From CAZTLI01 sp964614375 (GTDB taxonomy: Bacteria > Chloroflexota > Anaerolineae > Aggregatilineales > Phototrophicaceae): 24,309 bases of DNA. Where the stretch lies: contig CAZTLI010000021.1 in the NCBI GenBank assembly GCA_964614375.1, forward strand, positions 1-24,309. Reading direction: 5' to 3'. The notes beneath the pieces are model-generated. The model had not been told where the DNA came from. It did no database searches and saw only the letters and a program-made list of their open reading frames with translations. A program made the position numbers and the translations under genes. The stretch's first letter is position 1; each line of letters opens with the position of its first letter. Shown here in pieces: positions 22,895 to 24,309 of the stretch.

Positions 22895-24195
22895 TATTCA
22901 TGTTCTCCTCGCCCGGTCAGGATAAATGGCTTTGAATCCCACTCAAACCGGGGAAGGACGATACCCTTAAATGGCAAAAAGACATCTCCCGGATACTGAC
23001 GGCGGTGAATTTCAAAACTAAGTGCATTATATTCATTGCAGTATGTTGTGTTTGGCATGGTTTTCAGTTGTGCCATCAACCGGTATTGTCCTACATTGAG
23101 TAGATGACCCGGTATGTGGCAGCGACTGCGATAGACACCGACTGGACGCGGTGTATCTTTCCACTGTGAATCGGTAAAGTCATGCGAGGTCAACACATGA
23201 ATGCCGATTTGATTATAGAGGTGCATCCCAACATTAAATATGCGCGGTTCGTGGAGCACTTCATAGGCATACTCAATTGTAAAATCCTCATCCGTGAAGA
23301 TGTTACCCGTCACTTCGCCTTCGGAATTGATGACACGGACACTCCGTAAATAGATGCCATCGTCGCCCGGACGTTCACCCTCTATCCAGTCGCGTTGACC
23401 CGCAATTTCGGCACCCGTTTTCAAATATTCCCGCACGACCTCATCGGTATCATCATCGGCAAGGATGTTGCCATGACCAAGCAAGATACACCGACTACAG
23501 AGGGTGTTAATTGCTGCCATATTATGGCTGACAAACAGCACGGTACGCCCTTCACTGGCGACATCATTCATCTTGCCCAGCGACTTTCGTTGAAAGGCGA
23601 CATCCCCCACCGCCAGCACTTCGTCAATCAGCAGGATTTCCGGTTCGAGATGGGCCGCCACGGCAAACGCCAGGCGCACGGTCATCCCACTGGAATAGTG
23701 TTTGGTTGGTGTGTCGATAAACTGTTCGACTTCTGCAAAGGCGACCATTTCATCAAATTTACGATCAATCTCGTGCCGACGCATCCCCAGTATCGCGCCA
23801 TTGAGATAGACATTTTCGCGCCCGGTCAGTTCCGGGTGAAAGCCTGTGCCGACCTCTAATAAAGAAGCGACCCGCCCCCACAACGAAATCCGTCCGCTGG
23901 TCGGTTCGGTGATTCGGCTGAGTATTTTCAGCAGTGTGCTTTTGCCCGCGCCGTTGTGCCCGATGATGCCGATCACTTCACCCTGCTGCACGTCAAAATT
24001 AACATCTCGCAGCGCCCAAAACGTATCATCCAACTCCGCCGCACTGCCTGCACGTCCTCGTAATAAACGATAGGTGCGCCGCACCGGGGCAGCAAACATA
24101 TCGGTCAGACCATAAAACAGCGTATCATGCTGCTTTTGCCTGCCAATATGAAACTGTTTACTCATCTCTTCAACGCGAATTGCCAATTTGCTCAT
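22894..24195 (-). CDS. Polysaccharide ABC transporter ATP-binding protein (Wzt-like, with C-terminal glycan-binding domain)
   Basis: The 433-residue protein is the ATPase of a polysaccharide or teichoic-acid-type exporter. The N-terminal nucleotide-binding domain carries Walker A GHNGAGKST (79-87), signature YSSGM (167-171), Walker B ILLIDE (187-192) and the H-loop His224, and has the extra segment before Walker A typical of Wzt/TagH proteins. The C-terminal domain (about 265-430) has the Wzt_C form (FTIEYAYEV, FNVGMHLYNQIGI), which in known systems binds the modified end of the glycan chain. The partner permease is not in the window and would be expected beyond 24309 or elsewhere. ATG 24195 has no strong ribosome-binding site. 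The overlap with the sulfotransferase gene downstream makes them one operon. Confidence 0.93.
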   Translation of the reverse strand: MSKLAIRVEEMSKQFHIGRQKQHDTLFYGLTDMFAAPVRRTYRLLRGRAGSAAELDDTFWALRDVNFDVQQGEVIGIIGHNGAGKSTLLKILSRITEPTSGRISLWGRVASLLEVGTGFHPELTGRENVYLNGAILGMRRHEIDRKFDEMVAFAEVEQFIDTPTKHYSSGMTVRLAFAVAAHLEPEILLIDEVLAVGDVAFQRKSLGKMNDVASEGRTVLFVSHNMAAINTLCSRCILLGHGNILADDDTDEVVREYLKTGAEIAGQRDWIEGERPGDDGIYLRSVRVINSEGEVTGNIFTDEDFTIEYAYEVLHEPRIFNVGMHLYNQIGIHVLTSHDFTDSQWKDTPRPVGVYRSRCHIPGHLLNVGQYRLMAQLKTMPNTTYCNEYNALSFEIHRRQYPGDVFLPFKGIVLPRFEWDSKPFILTGRGEHE

Positions 24196-24268
24196 GGTGG
24201 TTCATCAAGAGGCTGGTTTTTTAGGGTGGTAATTACGCATATGGATAGTGTCTACAGTGCAGCGGTTT

Positions 24269-24297
24269 ATTATAAAGGAAGAGTCCCCCCCTGTATA
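24269..24297 (-). promoter_or_regulatory. Promoter of the glycan export operon
   Basis: On the minus strand TATACA (24297-24292), a 17-base spacer and a perfect TATAAT (24274-24269) precede the ATPase gene with a leader of about 65 bases. This suggests the ATPase is the first gene of its transcript. Confidence 0.5.
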
Positions 24298-24309
24298 TCC
24301 CGCCGTTAG

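Overview
The window looks like a chromosomal segment of a free-living bacterium, most probably a Chloroflexota (Anaerolineae-like) heterotroph. This is inferred from the combination of families: a BMP-type binding protein without a lipobox, a secreted beta-helix protein with a choice-of-anchor-Q-like segment and Ig-like repeats, a TIR-WD40 protein full of FSPDG repeats, and a secreted multi-module pullulanase. No rRNA, tRNA, CRISPR array, transposase or phage gene was seen, so the taxonomic call is an inference and not a demonstration.

Layout. 78-527 encodes a MarR regulator. 841-5861 is a plus-strand metabolic block: dienelactone-hydrolase-like protein, a small DUF6295-like protein, a glutamine synthetase-family ligase (PuuA/GlnA-like), an SDR dehydrogenase and an aldehyde dehydrogenase, closed by a strong hairpin terminator at 5970-6010. 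6228-7352 is an orphan BMP-family binding protein. 7632-11306 is a 1224-residue secreted beta-helix/Ig-like surface protein, which shares a terminator with a convergent TetA-like MFS exporter (11357-12703, minus). Divergent from the exporter is an AAC(3)-type acetyltransferase (13142-13948). 14033-18091 (minus) is a secreted type I pullulanase with four X25-like modules. 18357-21206 is a TIR-transmembrane-WD40 protein with 14 beta-propeller blades. The right end (21229-24195, minus) is a glycan export and decoration operon: Wzt-like ABC ATPase, sulfotransferase, methyltransferase.

How the genes work together. The ligase, SDR and aldehyde dehydrogenase suggest catabolism of an amine by gamma-glutamylation followed by oxidation. 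The dienelactone-hydrolase and DUF6295 pair appears wired to the same control, because the promoter, ribosome-binding region and first 19 codons of the glutamine synthetase gene are present a second time just upstream of the hydrolase (705-828 resembles 2212-2335). The copy ends in a 19-codon ORF whose stop overlaps the hydrolase ribosome-binding site. This duplicated control region, with a conserved dyad lying over both promoters, is the most unusual structure in the window. The rightmost operon pairs a Wzt-type exporter ATPase with two glycan-modifying enzymes, which suggests export of a sulfated and/or methylated polysaccharide.

Several start codons were moved inward from the longest reading frame because of ribosome-binding sites, promoters or signal peptides; each case is explained in its entry.
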